This document shows, one piece after another, positions 1 to 9,030 of a stretch of DNA of 64,000 nt. How positions within the stretch are numbered: the first letter of the stretch is position 1; the number at the start of each line of letters is the position of its first letter. The stretch comes from an uncultured Pelagibacteraceae bacterium (GTDB taxonomy: Bacteria > Pseudomonadota > Alphaproteobacteria > Pelagibacterales > Pelagibacteraceae): assembly GCA_902568235.1 (NCBI GenBank), contig CACFPS010000001.1, positions 62,001 through 126,000 on the forward strand, written 5' to 3'. Made by a program: the position numbers and the translations under genes. The notes under the pieces were generated by a model. The model did not search any database and was not told where the DNA came from. It saw only the letters and a list, made by a program, of their open reading frames with translations.

Positions 1-434
1 GATTAACAGGAAGAAAAATTATTGTTGATACTTATGGAGGGGCAGCTCCTCATGGCGGTGGAGCTTTTTCTGGAAAAGACCCAACTAAAGTTGATAGATC
101 TGCAGCTTATGCATCAAGATACTTAGCAAAAAATGTAGTTGCTTCTGGGATTGCAGATAAATGTTTAATACAATTAGCTTATGCTATAGGTGTCTCAAAA
201 CCATTGTCTATTTATGTTGACTTATTTGACAATGATGAAGAAAAAAATAGACATGTTGAAAAACTAATAAGTGAAAATTTCGATTTAAGCCCAAGAGGCA
301 TAAGGGAGATGTTGGGACTGAACAAACCAATTTATCAAAGAACTGCCGCATACGGACACTTTGGAAGAAACCCCGAATCTGATGGGGCTTTTTCTTGGGA
401 AAAAACTGATAAATCAGACGTTTTTAATAAGTAA
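1..434 (+). CDS. metK: S-adenosylmethionine synthetase, C-terminal part (5' end outside window)
   Basis: Only the last ~144 codons are present; the frame is open from base 3 to the TAA at 432-434. MetK makes S-adenosylmethionine from ATP and methionine in the cytoplasm. The visible part carries the family's glycine-rich [19 protein letters not shown] loop, the [20 protein letters not shown] segment, and a C-terminal YGHFGR stretch, all hallmarks of the third MetK domain. An ATG at 204 is only an internal methionine. The gene is followed by a strong hairpin terminator just before nusA. Identification is secure; the start and N-terminal domains cannot be seen here. Confidence 0.97.
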   Translation, partial: LTGRKIIVDTYGGAAPHGGGAFSGKDPTKVDRSAAYASRYLAKNVVASGIADKCLIQLAYAIGVSKPLSIYVDLFDNDEEKNRHVEKLISENFDLSPRGIREMLGLNKPIYQRTAAYGHFGRNPESDGAFSWEKTDKSDVFNK

Positions 435-490
435 ATAAAGTTGAATATTTAAAAAAAATACTTATATTCCAAGTACATTATTGAAATTTC

Positions 491-517
491 AAAATGGGCC
501 TCGGCCCATTTTTTTTT
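491..517 (+). terminator. Intrinsic terminator between metK and nusA (possible nusA attenuator)
   Basis: Bases 491-499 pair perfectly with 504-512 around a CTCG tetraloop, with an AAAATGGGC arm, and an unbroken run of nine T follows (509-517). This is a textbook rho-independent terminator. The T tract ends only 13 bases before the nusA ATG at 531, so any transcript entering from metK must read through it to express nusA. It may end metK, attenuate nusA, or both. Confidence 0.88.
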
Positions 518-530
518 GGATAAAACAAAC

Positions 531-2084
531 ATGTTAAATAGAAGAGCTGACAAATTAGAATTATTAAGAATTGCTGAAGCAGTAGCTTTAGAAAAATCTA
601 TTGATAAAGAATTAATCATAGATTCAATGGAAAATGGTATTGCAAAAGCCGCTAGATCAAAATTTGGATCGGATAATGAAATAAAAGTTCAGATAAATAG
701 AGATAATGGCGATATTGGAATTTTTAGAAAATTATTAATTGTTGAGAATCCTGAAAATCTAAACGTTGAGATAAGTATGGATAATGCAATTAAATTAAGT
801 GAAACAAATAAAGATAAGAAACTAGGAGATGAAATTCTTCAACCTTTACCTTCATTTGACTTTGGAAGAATAGCTGCACAAACTGCAAAACAAGTTATAA
901 GCTTTAATGTTAGAGAAGCTGAAAGAGAAAGACAATTTAACGATTTTGTAGATAAGAAAGATACGATTTTAAGTGGAATTGTTAAAAGATTAGAATTTGG
1001 AAATGTAATAGTTGATCTTGGTAGAACAGAAGCAATTATTCAAAAAAACGAAATGATCCCAAGAGAAAATATCAAAGCTGGTGATAGAATTAAAGCTTAC
1101 TGTTTAGATGTTAGAAGAGAACCAAGAGGACAACAAATATTTTTATCAAGAGCTCATACTAAATTTATGGAAAAATTGTTTATACAAGAGGTTCCAGAAA
1201 TATATGATGGTCTAATTGAAATCAAATCATCTTCTAGAGATCCAGGAAGCAGAGCTAAGATTTGTGTAAAAGCTATAGACACTTCTTTGGACCCAGTCGG
1301 AGCATGCGTTGGTATGAGAGGAAGCAGAGTTCAAGCTGTTGTTAATGAACTACAAGGAGAAAAAATTGATATTGTAAATTGGTCAGAGGACCCAGCTGTG
1401 GTAGTTTCCAATGCGCTTTCTCCAGCCGAAGTTCAAAGAGTAAATGTTGACGAAGAAGGAAAAAAACTAGATGTAATATTAACAGAGGAAAATTTAAGTA
1501 AAGCCATTGGAAGAAGAGGTCAAAATGTAAGATTGGCAACAAAATTATTAAATTACGAAATTAATATAATGACCGACCAGGAAGATTCTGAACGTAGACA
1601 AGTAGAGTTTAAAGAAAAGACTGATAATTTTGTAAAAAATTTAGAGTTAGATGAAACTTTAGGTCAACTACTTGTTGCAGAAGGGTTTTCTTCAATAGAT
1701 GATATTAAAGATAGTTCTCCCGCAGGTCTCACTAAGATAGAGGGAATAGAAGAAGAAACCGCGAAAGAATTAATTGAGAGAGCAAAAGAGTTTTATAAAA
1801 AAGATCAAGAGGAAATAGCAAATAGAATAAAAGATTTAGGACTAGAAAATGATTTAATTAATCATCAAGGTTTAACTCCTGGAATGCTAGTTACACTAGG
1901 TGAACAAAAAATTTTAACTCTAAATGATTTTGCAGATTTGGCCTCAGATGAGCTAACAGGCGGATATGATGTGGTTAAAGGTGAAAGGGTTAGAATTAAA
2001 GGTTGTTTAGAGGATTTTGCGCTATCAAAAAAAGAAGCTGATGATTTAATTATGTCTGCTAGAGAAAAAGCTTATCAAGATTGA
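531..2084 (+). CDS. nusA: Transcription termination/antitermination factor NusA
   Basis: NusA binds RNA polymerase and nascent RNA and modulates pausing, termination and antitermination. Reading in order there is an N-terminal RNAP-binding domain (LELLRIAEAVALEKSIDKEL), an S1 domain near residues 130-200, and two KH domains with VGACVGMRGSRVQAV and KAIGRRGQNVRLATKLL. Two C-terminal helix-hairpin-helix acidic repeats follow (around LGQLLVAEGFSSIDDI and LVTLGEQKILTLNDFA). I chose ATG 531 (517 aa) over TTG 516, because TTG lies inside the terminator T tract and a GGA sits about 10 bases before the ATG. RimP, normally just upstream, is absent here. Confidence 0.96.
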   Translation: MLNRRADKLELLRIAEAVALEKSIDKELIIDSMENGIAKAARSKFGSDNEIKVQINRDNGDIGIFRKLLIVENPENLNVEISMDNAIKLSETNKDKKLGDEILQPLPSFDFGRIAAQTAKQVISFNVREAERERQFNDFVDKKDTILSGIVKRLEFGNVIVDLGRTEAIIQKNEMIPRENIKAGDRIKAYCLDVRREPRGQQIFLSRAHTKFMEKLFIQEVPEIYDGLIEIKSSSRDPGSRAKICVKAIDTSLDPVGACVGMRGSRVQAVVNELQGEKIDIVNWSEDPAVVVSNALSPAEVQRVNVDEEGKKLDVILTEENLSKAIGRRGQNVRLATKLLNYEINIMTDQEDSERRQVEFKEKTDNFVKNLELDETLGQLLVAEGFSSIDDIKDSSPAGLTKIEGIEEETAKELIERAKEFYKKDQEEIANRIKDLGLENDLINHQGLTPGMLVTLGEQKILTLNDFADLASDELTGGYDVVKGERVRIKGCLEDFALSKKEADDLIMSAREKAYQD

Positions 2085-2094
2085 GAGATGAAAA

Positions 2095-4317
2095 ATGGAA
2101 AAGAAAAAATTAAAGTTATCAATTTCTGGAAGTTCCAAAAAAACTATTAGTAGTATTGAGCAAGCTAAAACAAAATCAAAAAATACAGTTGTAATTGAAA
2201 AAAAACCAACAAGATTTGTTGGGGGTAAACCCAATTTTTCTAGATCAAACAAAAGTGCAAATATTAAATCAAATCAGACGTTTGTTACAAAAAAACAAAG
2301 CTTTTCAAAGGCCGCTCCATCAATAAACTCTGACTTTGAAAAAAGAAAGCTAGCAGAACAAAGGGCAACTAAAAGATTAAAAGGTGAGAGTCCATCAAAA
2401 GATAGTAAATCTAATAAACTTGGAGGCAAAAGAAGAGAATTGAAATTGACTATATCAAGAGCTTTAAGTGAAGAGAATATTGAAACTAGGTCAAGAAGTC
2501 TTGCGGCTTTAAAAAGAGCAAAGCAAAAAGAAAATAGATTACTTAATAAAGAAGAAGATAAAGAAAGTTTCAAACCGGTAAAAAGAGACATAAATATTCC
2601 TGAAGTTATAACTATAAGAGAGTTGGCAAATAGAATGGCTGAACAGTCGAGTAGTATTATAAAACATTTATTGGGTATGGGAGTCACTGTAACTATTAAC
2701 CATACAATTGACTCAGAGACAGCAGAATATTTGGTTAAAGAATTTGGTCATAACCCGATCAAAGAGAAAAAAGCTGAAGAAATAATAGAAAAAATAAAAG
2801 AAGTTAAAGCTCAAAATTTAAAAAGTAGAGCTCCAATAGTCACTGTAATGGGACACGTTGATCATGGTAAAACTTCTGTTTTAGATGCTTTGAGAAAAGC
2901 AAATGTTGTATCTGGTGAGTTTGGAGGAATAACACAGCACATTGGAGCATATCAAATAAATCATAAATCAAATAAAATTACGTTTATAGATACTCCTGGT
3001 CATGCAGCATTTACTGAAATGAGAGCAAGGGGATCTAAGTTAACCGACATAGTTATTTTGGTAGTTGCTGCAGATGATGGGGTTAAACCACAAACAATTG
3101 AGTCTATCAAACATGCAAAAGCTGCAAAAGTTCCTATTGTTGTAGCAATAAATAAATCTGATCTTCCAGAGGCCGATCCACAAAAAATTAAAAATCAACT
3201 CTTAGAATATGAACTTATAGCAGAAGATTTGTCCGGTGATACTCTTATGGTAGAAATTTCTACAAAAACAAAGAAAAATTTAGATAAATTAGTCGAGTCC
3301 ATTTTATTACAAGCTGAGTTGTTAGATTTAAAAACTGATTTTGAAACAGAAGCTAAAGGTATAGTTTTAGAATCTAAAATTGACATTGGAAGAGGACCAA
3401 TTGCAAATGTTATTATTACTGCAGGAACATTAGGTAAAGGAGATTTTTTTGTAAGTGGATTAAAGTGGGGGAAAGTTAGAGCCATAATAAATGATCAGGG
3501 AAAAAATATAAATGAAGCTGAACCAGCTACTCCAGTAGAAATACTTGGAATAAATGGAGCCGCGAAAGCAGGAGATGATTTCATAGTTTTAAAAGACGAA
3601 AAAGAAGCAAAATCTTTATGCGATGCAAGAATACAAGAGTCTAAAGAAGTAAAGAATCCTTTAACTTTTGTAACTCAAGACTCAGCATTTAAAGATAAAG
3701 CTTCAGAGGAACTTAATATAATAGTAAAATCGGATGTACACGGTTCATCCGAGGCAATTAAAAATGCAATCAATCAAATTAAACATGATGAAGTTAAACC
3801 TAAAATACTCTTATCAGATATAGGAATGATAACAGAAACAGATGTAACTTTAGCAAAAGCTTCAAAAGCTGTATTGATAGCATTTAATGTTAAACCAAGC
3901 AAAGAAGCGAAGAAAAGAGCCGAGCAAGAAAAAATAAAAATATCTTCGTATAATATTATTTATGAAGTTTTAGATTTTATAAAAAATAAAATGTCAGGGC
4001 TTTTAACACCAGAAGTTGATGAAAAAATTATAGGAACGGCCGAAATATTAGAAATTTTTAAAGTATCAAAAATTGGCAAGGTTGCAGGTTCAAAAGTCAC
4101 CGAAGGTGAAATAACCCAAGACTCTAATGCTAGGGTCATAAGGGATGGAGCAATAGTCTTTAATGGTAAAATTGGGTCTATTTTTAGAGAAAAAAATCAG
4201 ACAAGACAAGTTTCCGCAGGACTAGAATGTGGAATAACTATAAAAGATTTTGGTGACTTTCAAAAAAAGGACATTATAGAAGTCTATAATTCTGTAGTAA
4301 CAGAGAGAACTATTTAA
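2095..4317 (+). CDS. infB: Translation initiation factor IF-2
   Basis: IF-2 is the GTPase that brings initiator fMet-tRNA to the 30S subunit and promotes 50S joining. The 740-residue protein has a lysine/serine-rich, low-complexity N-terminus (about 1-160) and an IF2_N-type segment ([19 protein letters not shown]). The G domain follows, with G1 GHVDHGKT at about residue 253, G3 DTPGH and G4 NKSD, then beta-barrel and C-terminal fMet-tRNA-binding domains. It begins 10 bases after the nusA stop. The YlxR/DUF448 gene that often separates nusA and infB in alphaproteobacteria is missing. It abuts rbfA directly. Confidence 0.97.
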   Translation: MEKKKLKLSISGSSKKTISSIEQAKTKSKNTVVIEKKPTRFVGGKPNFSRSNKSANIKSNQTFVTKKQSFSKAAPSINSDFEKRKLAEQRATKRLKGESPSKDSKSNKLGGKRRELKLTISRALSEENIETRSRSLAALKRAKQKENRLLNKEEDKESFKPVKRDINIPEVITIRELANRMAEQSSSIIKHLLGMGVTVTINHTIDSETAEYLVKEFGHNPIKEKKAEEIIEKIKEVKAQNLKSRAPIVTVMGHVDHGKTSVLDALRKANVVSGEFGGITQHIGAYQINHKSNKITFIDTPGHAAFTEMRARGSKLTDIVILVVAADDGVKPQTIESIKHAKAAKVPIVVAINKSDLPEADPQKIKNQLLEYELIAEDLSGDTLMVEISTKTKKNLDKLVESILLQAELLDLKTDFETEAKGIVLESKIDIGRGPIANVIITAGTLGKGDFFVSGLKWGKVRAIINDQGKNINEAEPATPVEILGINGAAKAGDDFIVLKDEKEAKSLCDARIQESKEVKNPLTFVTQDSAFKDKASEELNIIVKSDVHGSSEAIKNAINQIKHDEVKPKILLSDIGMITETDVTLAKASKAVLIAFNVKPSKEAKKRAEQEKIKISSYNIIYEVLDFIKNKMSGLLTPEVDEKIIGTAEILEIFKVSKIGKVAGSKVTEGEITQDSNARVIRDGAIVFNGKIGSIFREKNQTRQVSAGLECGITIKDFGDFQKKDIIEVYNSVVTERTI

Positions 4318-4683
4318 ATGAGCAATATAGGAAGATCAATATCACAAAGACAATTGAGGGTTGGAGAGATGATAAAGCAAGCTCTTGGTATGCTTTTTAT
4401 AAGAGATGAAGCAAAGCTTCCATGCTTTTCAACAAAAGAAATAACTGTTACAGAAGTTAGAATGTCTCCAGATTTAAAAACAGCTAAAATATTTGTAATG
4501 CCTTTAGGCGGGAAAGACGCAGAAGGAGTTGCTGAAAAATTAAAAGAATTTTCATTTGTAATTAGAAAAGTTCTTTCAAAGAAAATAGTAATGAAGTTTT
4601 TACCAAAACTATGCTTTGTTAAAGATGAATCATTTGATTATGCTGAAAAAATTGAAAACTTAATAAAACAAACAAATAAATAA
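4318..4683 (+). CDS. rbfA: 30S ribosome-binding factor A
   Basis: RbfA is a small KH-like protein that binds the 30S subunit during late 16S rRNA maturation and cold adaptation. The 121-residue product starts with the typical SQRQLRVGEMIKQALG helix. It then has the family core TVTEVRMSPDLKTAKIFVMP and a C-terminal strand/helix region with LRFLPKL-like MKFLPKLCFVKDESFD. The ATG follows the infB TAA with no gap, implying tight translational coupling. The truB gene that commonly follows rbfA in this cluster is not here; rpsO comes next, 7 bases on. Confidence 0.94.
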   Translation: MSNIGRSISQRQLRVGEMIKQALGMLFIRDEAKLPCFSTKEITVTEVRMSPDLKTAKIFVMPLGGKDAEGVAEKLKEFSFVIRKVLSKKIVMKFLPKLCFVKDESFDYAEKIENLIKQTNK

Positions 4684-4690
4684 GGATAAT

Positions 4691-4942
4691 ATGATGGCAA
4701 ATAAAGCAAAAGAACTAGCGATCCATGAAAAAGATACTGGCTCATCAGAAGTTCAAGTTGCTCAATTAACGGATAAAATTGAGAATCTATCGAAACATAT
4801 TAAACAGTTTAAGAAAGATAAACACTCATCAGTAGGTCTATTAAGAGCCGTTAATAGAAGAAAGAAATTATTGGACTATTTAAAAAAAAATAAAATCGAG
4901 TCTTATAAAGAAGTAATATCAAAATTAAATTTAAGGAAATAA
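4691..4942 (+). CDS. rpsO: 30S ribosomal protein S15
   Basis: S15 is a primary 16S rRNA-binding protein of the small-subunit platform. The 83-residue product has the S15 signature: DTGSSEVQVAQLTDKIENL, then HSSVGLLRAVNRRKKLLDYL and a final KNKIESYKEVISKLNLR helix. It is slightly shorter than the usual 88-89 residues at the N-terminus. Two tandem ATG codons (4691, 4694) follow an AAGGA at 4682-4686; the second would give an N-terminus MANKAKE. It abuts pnp directly, the classic rpsO-pnp pairing. Confidence 0.95.
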   Translation: MMANKAKELAIHEKDTGSSEVQVAQLTDKIENLSKHIKQFKKDKHSSVGLLRAVNRRKKLLDYLKKNKIESYKEVISKLNLRK

Positions 4943-7015
4943 ATGTTTAAAGTAGTAAAGAAGGAAATTGAAATAGCAGGAAAGAAAATAAGTTTAGAAA
5001 CAGGAAAAATAGCAAGGCAAGCAGATGGTGCAATTATTGCACAATGTGGAGAAACAGTTGTTTTGGCTACAGCTGTAGGAGCAAAAAAAGTAAATCCAGA
5101 TGTGGATTATTTTCCTTTATCTGTAAATTACCAAGAAAAGTATTATGCAGCAGGAAAAATTCCTGGTGGATATTTTAAAAGAGAAGCAAGGCCAACAGAG
5201 AGCGAAACATTAGTCTCAAGATTAATAGATAGACCTATAAGACCTTTGTTTCCAGATGAATTCAAAAATGAAGTACAGGTACTTCCAACGGTAATTTCAT
5301 ACGATAAAGAAAATGAAGCAGATATTTTATCCATTATTGCTTCATCAGCAGCTTTGGCAATCTCAGGAATGCCTTTTATGGGACCTGTAGGTGCTGCTAG
5401 AGTTGGATTTATTGAGGGAAAATATGTTCTTAATCCTTCAAAGGAAGAAATGAAAAGTTCAAAATTAGATTTAGTTGTGGCAGGAACAAAAGATGCTGTT
5501 CTAATGGTTGAGTCTGAAGCTAACGGTTTAACAGAAGAAGAAATGTTAAATGCTGTTAAATTTGGTCACGAAGGCTTTGTGCCTGTAATACAAATGATAG
5601 AAGATTTAGCAAATGAGTGTAAAAAAACTGATTGGGTAGTAGAAAAGAAGGATCTCTCAGAAGTTAAGAAAAAACTTGAAAAAGAATTTACAGGTGATTT
5701 AAAAAAAGCTTTTGCAACAAGAGATAAACAAGATAGATCAAATCAAATTTCAGAAATCACAGACAAGGCTAAAAAGCTTTATGAAGAAGATGAAAATTAT
5801 TCAGATTTAGATGTTAATTCTCAACTTAAAAACCTTGAAAAATCTATTGTTAGAACTGATATTTTAAAAAATAAAAATCGTATAGATGGAAGAGGCCTTT
5901 CAGATATTAGACCAATCGAGTGTGAAGTTGGAATATTGCCTAGAGCTCATGGTTCTGCACTCTTTACAAGAGGTGAAACTCAAGCAATAGTAACTACCAC
6001 GCTTGGAACTTCTGATGATGAACAAAGAATTGAAAGTTTAGAGGGATTGCAAAGAGAAAGATTTATGCTTCATTATAATTTTCCACCTTTTTCAGTTGGT
6101 GAAACAGGACGAATTGGGACTGGCAGAAGAGAAGTTGGACATGGAAAACTTGCTTGGAGAGCTATTAATTCGTCTTTACCATCTAAAGAAAGTTTTCCTT
6201 ATACTTTTAGAATTGTATCTGAGATTACTGAATCTAATGGTTCATCTTCTATGGCAACAGTATGTGGTACATCACTAGCATTAATGGATGCAGGTGTTCC
6301 AATAAAAGAACCAGTTGCAGGAATTGCAATGGGTTTAATCAAAGAAGGAAATGATTTTAGTATATTATCTGACATCTTAGGAGATGAAGATCATTTAGGC
6401 GATATGGACTTTAAAGTAGCAGGAACTAAAGATGGAATTACATCACTTCAAATGGATATAAAAATTAGAGGAATTACGTTTGAAATTATGGAGAAAGCTT
6501 TAAATCAAGCAAAAGATGGAAGAATTCATATCTTAGGAGAAATGAATAAAGCATTAGACAAATCCAGAGCAGATGTTGGCAAACATACCCCAAAAATGGA
6601 AAAAATTACGGTTGATAAAAAAGATATCGCAGCAGTAATTGGAAAAGGTGGCGCAACAATTAGAGAAATTGTTGAAAAATCAGGAGCCAAGGTTGATGTT
6701 AATGACGAAGGTGTGGTAACTGTTGCTGCACCAGATGAAGAATCTAGAAATATTGCTATGCAATTCATTAAAGACATAACCGCTAAAGCTGAATTAAATA
6801 AAATTTATAATGGAAAAGTAATGAAAATTATGGAATTTGGAGCATTTGTAAATTTCTTGGGAAAACAAGATGGTCTTGTCCATATTTCAGAACTTGCTGA
6901 AAAAAGAGTTGCTAAAGTAACTGACGTTGTAAAAGAAGGTGATGAAGTAAAAGTTAAAGTGATTGGTTTTGATAGAGGAAAAGTAAAACTTTCTATTAAA
7001 CAAGCTGCCGTTTAA
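4943..7015 (+). CDS. pnp: Polyribonucleotide nucleotidyltransferase (PNPase)
   Basis: PNPase degrades RNA 3'-to-5' with phosphate, releasing nucleoside diphosphates, and is a degradosome component. The 690-residue protein has two RNase PH cores: the first with [20 protein letters not shown], the second with [42 protein letters not shown] and the active-site aspartates. These are separated by an all-alpha linker. A KH domain follows ([20 protein letters not shown]) and then a C-terminal S1 domain ([28 protein letters not shown]). Length and layout are standard. It is the last plus-strand gene of the operon. Confidence 0.98.
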   Translation: MFKVVKKEIEIAGKKISLETGKIARQADGAIIAQCGETVVLATAVGAKKVNPDVDYFPLSVNYQEKYYAAGKIPGGYFKREARPTESETLVSRLIDRPIRPLFPDEFKNEVQVLPTVISYDKENEADILSIIASSAALAISGMPFMGPVGAARVGFIEGKYVLNPSKEEMKSSKLDLVVAGTKDAVLMVESEANGLTEEEMLNAVKFGHEGFVPVIQMIEDLANECKKTDWVVEKKDLSEVKKKLEKEFTGDLKKAFATRDKQDRSNQISEITDKAKKLYEEDENYSDLDVNSQLKNLEKSIVRTDILKNKNRIDGRGLSDIRPIECEVGILPRAHGSALFTRGETQAIVTTTLGTSDDEQRIESLEGLQRERFMLHYNFPPFSVGETGRIGTGRREVGHGKLAWRAINSSLPSKESFPYTFRIVSEITESNGSSSMATVCGTSLALMDAGVPIKEPVAGIAMGLIKEGNDFSILSDILGDEDHLGDMDFKVAGTKDGITSLQMDIKIRGITFEIMEKALNQAKDGRIHILGEMNKALDKSRADVGKHTPKMEKITVDKKDIAAVIGKGGATIREIVEKSGAKVDVNDEGVVTVAAPDEESRNIAMQFIKDITAKAELNKIYNGKVMKIMEFGAFVNFLGKQDGLVHISELAEKRVAKVTDVVKEGDEVKVKVIGFDRGKVKLSIKQAAV

Positions 7016-7071
7016 TAAGAAATTATACTATATTAAATATTTTTTGGTGAAACAATTTGCCAAGTCATATT

Positions 7072-7108
7072 CCATCTTCTTCCTTCGGACATCATAAGCC
7101 ATCTTCTT
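7072..7108. repeat. Short direct repeat in the pnp-dioxygenase gap
   Basis: CCATCTTCTT occurs at 7072-7081 and again at 7099-7108 within the 169-base gap 7016-7184. The gap lies between the convergent ends of pnp and the dioxygenase. The patch is richer in G+C than its surroundings. On the minus strand it reads as very short open frames of about 20-24 codons, but nothing recognisable. I see no terminator hairpin for either flanking gene. Confidence 0.4.
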
Positions 7109-7184
7109 TATAAATATTTAATAAAGTTTTAAATTTTTTCATAAAACAATTTTAACACAATGTTTGTAATAATGATGAAAAAAA

Positions 7185-7976
7185 TTATTTAACTGTAATT
7201 CGGTGCATTATTCTGCTTCCTTTAAATGGTGTAGCTTGGTGCAACATTGATCTATTATCCCAAATTGCAAGTTGGTTTTTTTCCCATCGTAATGAATATT
7301 GAAACTTTTTTTTAACTTGATGATTAAATAAAAATTTCTTTAACTTATTTTCATCTTCTATATTTGGGCTAAATCTCACAAAATGGCCTGGACTAAAATA
7401 AATTGAATACTTCGAGCTGATTTTTCTAATGATTTTATGCATAGATTTTAGTTCTTTTAAGCCCTTCCCTTTTTCTTTGACTCTCTCTTTTGTTGTAATT
7501 GATATTGGGCCTTCCGAGGAATATATCGCTTGAATTTTTTTTAATTTTTTTCTAATTGAATTTGGTAATTCTTTGTATGCAAAGTATTGAGAACAAAAAT
7601 CAGTATTAGCCTTACCTTTTTTAGGAACAAGTTTAGACAACAACATTGTAAATCTTGGAGGTTTTTTTGTATAAATTGAGTCTGTATGAAATTGTTCACC
7701 AAAACTTGGTCCTTTGTCAGTAGATTTTCTTTCAACAACAGTTATTTTAGAATATTTTTTGCTTAAACCTTTTAATCTAGGATAGTTTGCTAATTTTCCA
7801 AAATTACTAGCAAAAGTTAAATAATTTTTAGAAGTTAAGTTTTGCCTTCTGAAATAGATCATTCCAAATTTGTTTAGTGCTAATTTTATTCTATTAATAT
7901 CCTTTTTTGAAAATTTTTTAATGTTACCAACAATTTCCGCGCCAATATTTTTTTTGTTAGGAATTATATTAAGCAT
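7185..7976 (-). CDS. TauD/TfdA-family Fe(II)/2-oxoglutarate dioxygenase
   Basis: The 263-residue protein fits the TauD/TfdA family of non-heme iron oxygenases, which hydroxylate small substrates using 2-oxoglutarate and O2. The iron-binding triad is visible: H97 and D99 in EQFHTDS, and H246 in SMLHQATP. R259 near the C-terminus is in place to bind 2-oxoglutarate. The GIVYFRxQ-like GMIYFRRQNLT and the GKANTDFCSQY strand also fit. Its ATG lies inside the last codons of the upstream hydrolase (8-base overlap), so the two are translationally coupled. The substrate cannot be told from sequence; the hydrolase partner suggests a small acid or organohalogen derivative, which is inference. Confidence 0.85.
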   Translation of the reverse strand: MLNIIPNKKNIGAEIVGNIKKFSKKDINRIKLALNKFGMIYFRRQNLTSKNYLTFASNFGKLANYPRLKGLSKKYSKITVVERKSTDKGPSFGEQFHTDSIYTKKPPRFTMLLSKLVPKKGKANTDFCSQYFAYKELPNSIRKKLKKIQAIYSSEGPISITTKERVKEKGKGLKELKSMHKIIRKISSKYSIYFSPGHFVRFSPNIEDENKLKKFLFNHQVKKKFQYSLRWEKNQLAIWDNRSMLHQATPFKGSRIMHRITVK

Positions 7977-8844
7977 ACTTATTAAAAAATTTTTTTATAT
8001 GTTTTATGGTTTCTTTTGGATTTTGTTCTGGAATAAAATGACCAGAATTTATTCCTGTACCATAAATTTTTTTTTTTGAATATTTTTGCCAAATTTTCAA
8101 AGAATTAAATTGTTTGCCTATTACCCCACTTTTTCCCCATAATACTTGTATTGGTATATTTAATTTTTTATTCCTATCTTTTTTGTCATGTTCTAGGTCT
8201 ATTGAAGCTGAAGCTCTATAGTCTTCACATGAAGCATGAATTCTTTTTTTTTGTTTGAATGACTTTAAATATGCTTTTTCTACTTTTCCAAACTTATGAT
8301 TTCCTGACCATTTGTCTAAACAACTTTTCATCCATTTTTTTGGATCATTTATAATCATACTTTCTGGTAACCAGGCAGGTTGTATTAAGAAAAACCAATG
8401 AAAATAAGATTTTGCAAATTTTTTATTGGTATGTTCATACATATCTAAAGTCGGACAAATATCTAGAACACTCAAACCTAATATTTTACTTCTAAAATCT
8501 CTTGCCATTCTATGAGCAACTCTTCCTCCTCTATCATGTCCTGCAACAAAAAATTTTTTAAAACCTAATTTTGCCATTAATTGAACCATATCTTTGGCCA
8601 TCTCTCTTTTAGAATAATTTTTATGTTTGGGATCCCCTTTTAAAACTAAACTATTTCCATACCCTCTTAAATCAGCAACAATAATAGTAAAATATTTAGA
8701 AAGTTCTGGTGCTATTTTACGCCACATCAAATGTGTTTGAGGATAACCATGCAATAGAAGTAATGGTTTTCCATTACCTTTAACTTTGCAAAATATTTTT
8801 CCTTTTTTAACCTTAACAAATTTTTTTTGAAATCCATTGAACAT
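7969..8844 (-). CDS. Haloacetate (fluoroacetate) dehalogenase-like alpha/beta hydrolase
   Basis: A 291-residue alpha/beta hydrolase with LHGYPQTHLMWRKIAP (oxyanion hole region) and nucleophile elbow GHDRGGRVAHR. Every residue I recall as defining the fluoroacetate dehalogenase of Rhodopseudomonas palustris has a counterpart: nucleophile D104, carboxylate-binding R105 and R108, acid D128, halide-pocket H149, W150 and Y209, and base H269. Such enzymes hydrolyse the carbon-halogen bond of 2-haloacetates to glycolate. Related epoxide hydrolases usually lack the paired arginines and the HW pocket. It overlaps the downstream dioxygenase and starts 15 bases after a small membrane-protein gene. Family is clear; the dehalogenase activity is inferred from the residue set. 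Confidence 0.82.
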   Translation of the reverse strand: MFNGFQKKFVKVKKGKIFCKVKGNGKPLLLLHGYPQTHLMWRKIAPELSKYFTIIVADLRGYGNSLVLKGDPKHKNYSKREMAKDMVQLMAKLGFKKFFVAGHDRGGRVAHRMARDFRSKILGLSVLDICPTLDMYEHTNKKFAKSYFHWFFLIQPAWLPESMIINDPKKWMKSCLDKWSGNHKFGKVEKAYLKSFKQKKRIHASCEDYRASASIDLEHDKKDRNKKLNIPIQVLWGKSGVIGKQFNSLKIWQKYSKKKIYGTGINSGHFIPEQNPKETIKHIKKFFNKYA

Positions 8845-8859
8845 ATTTAAATTTATAAA

Positions 8860-9018
8860 TTATGGGTTTTTTTGAGTTTTTTTTGCAAATTTATTAATTA
8901 AAAATAAAGCTATTGCAGTTAAAAGAGCAAATACTTCTATTGCATGCCCAGAATCTCCCAATATTAATTGGACAAATGCAAAAATAATACAAACAATAAA
9001 CCATACTAAAATTAGCAT
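8860..9018 (-). CDS. Small two-helix membrane protein, 52 residues
   Basis: An open frame of 53 codons (ATG at 9018, TAA at 8860-8862) fills the gap between fabI and the hydrolase. The start is 12 bases after the fabI stop and the end is 15 bases before the hydrolase start. It encodes two hydrophobic stretches, LILVWFIVCIIFAFVQLIL and IEVFALLTAIALFLI. They are joined by a short polar turn GDSGHA and followed by a basic tail (NKFAKKTQKN), which fits a hairpin inner-membrane protein with the tail in the cytoplasm. I do not recognise the family. The tight fit in the minus-strand gene series and the membrane-protein composition support it being real. Confidence 0.68.
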   Translation of the reverse strand: MLILVWFIVCIIFAFVQLILGDSGHAIEVFALLTAIALFLINKFAKKTQKNP

Positions 9019-9030
9019 AATTACTGACTT

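Noticed and set aside
204..434. A separate 76-residue protein starting at ATG 204
   Set aside because: It is the in-frame C-terminal part of metK, which is open from the window edge.
1342..1542. Minus-strand open frames opposite nusA, infB, pnp, katG, gltB and others
   Set aside because: They lie entirely within well-identified genes, have no recognisable domains and skewed composition; treated as shadows.
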